Assembly (NCBI RefSeq): GCF_014905175.1
Contig: NC_057790.1
Location: 24,330,469 to 24,394,468, forward strand
DNA length: 64,000 nt
Direction of reading: 5' to 3'
From: Aphidius gifuensis
Lineage: Eukaryota > Arthropoda > Insecta > Hymenoptera > Braconidae
Shown here in pieces: positions 63,591 through 64,000 of the stretch (its first letter is position 1; the number at the start of each line of letters is the position of its first letter). A program made the position numbers and the translations under genes. The notes under the pieces were generated by a model, which saw only the letters and a program-made list of their open reading frames with translations, did no database searches and had not been told where the DNA came from.

Positions 63591-63632
63591 AACCACTTCA
63601 TCATTTGACAAATTTTGCTGAATTTAATACAG
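63591..63632 (+). other. Possible end of a 5' UTR exon
   Basis: AATTTAATACAG followed by GTATGA (GT at 63633-63634) is a good donor in a non-coding context. The block before it has stops in the frames and no convincing start codon, so it would be untranslated. The left edge of the exon is unknown; it could equally be a chance donor. Confidence 0.25.
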
Positions 63633-64000
63633 GTATGAAATACATTTTATATTTATCTATCTATTAAAAAATATATACACATTTTTTATCTTTTTTTTTT
63701 AATTGATCAAATGTACCAATGAGAGCTGTCAAAAATTTTTAACATTTCATTTATGTTTTTTTTTTTAAATCATTATTCTATCGTTTATTATAGATTATTA
63801 TTATTATTTTTTATTTCATTCAATTAGCTATTGTTGATATTGACATGAGAATATGATATCAATTACTATTTTTATATTTTAACTATGACAATGGAATTTT
63901 TTTTTATATATTTTTAAATTCAATCAAAATTGTGTAAACAAATTTTTACAATACAAGTTTATTGTAACAAATTCAATTATTCTTTTTAATGACCATATAA
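63633..64000. other. A+T-rich stretch
   Basis: Nothing gene-like is seen; it would be intron if the donor at 63633 is used. Confidence 0.5.

Overview
This window looks like gene-poor nuclear DNA from an animal, most likely an insect. By eye roughly three quarters of the bases are A or T. Long A and T homopolymers are everywhere, no open frame is convincingly that of a long protein, and the only certain gene is a eukaryotic tRNA-Arg(ACG) with internal A and B boxes and a T-run terminator. There is no bacterial, phage, plasmid, CRISPR or rRNA signal. An A+T-rich hymenopteran such as a parasitoid wasp would fit, but that is a guess from composition alone.

Layout. 1-8.3 kb: A+T-rich non-coding DNA with small islands of higher G+C (about 4.4, 5.2, 6.5 and 7.3 kb), one of which may be a terminal exon. 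8.4 kb: the tRNA gene. 8.5-16.9 kb: A+T-rich DNA holding an 88-nt hairpin (10.9 kb), a minus-strand terminal-exon candidate (12.0 kb), a G-rich tract (13.7 kb) and a perfect 25-bp palindrome (14.6 kb). 16.9-17.8 kb: a non-autonomous terminal-inverted-repeat element carrying a degenerate tRNA-Arg-like sequence. 17.8-33 kb: mostly A+T-rich DNA with islands and microsatellites. 33-38 kb: the most gene-like stretch, with a possible two-exon minus-strand micropeptide gene, a plus-strand exon for a possible small secreted protein, and exon-like signals on both strands near 37.6 kb. 38-53 kb: A+T-rich DNA with a good candidate recursive splice site at 49.97 kb. 53.2-55.6 kb: a 2.3-kb foldback element whose arms carry inverted arrays of a ~63-bp repeat and mirror-image tRNA-like modules, with a ~170-190-bp host sequence present as a direct duplication. 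55.6-64 kb: A+T-rich DNA, islands at 56.0, 60.9, 62.3 and 63.1 kb, and a possible 5' exon ending at 63.63 kb.

Overall, the window is best read as intergenic and/or long-intron DNA punctuated by G+C islands that could be enhancers, promoters or short exons. Islands of this kind tend to be open in several frames at once, so an open frame alone means little; exon calls below rest on splice and poly(A) signals and are tentative. The best-supported unusual structures are the two inverted-repeat elements, both containing tRNA-Arg-like modules with recognisable Pol III promoter boxes.
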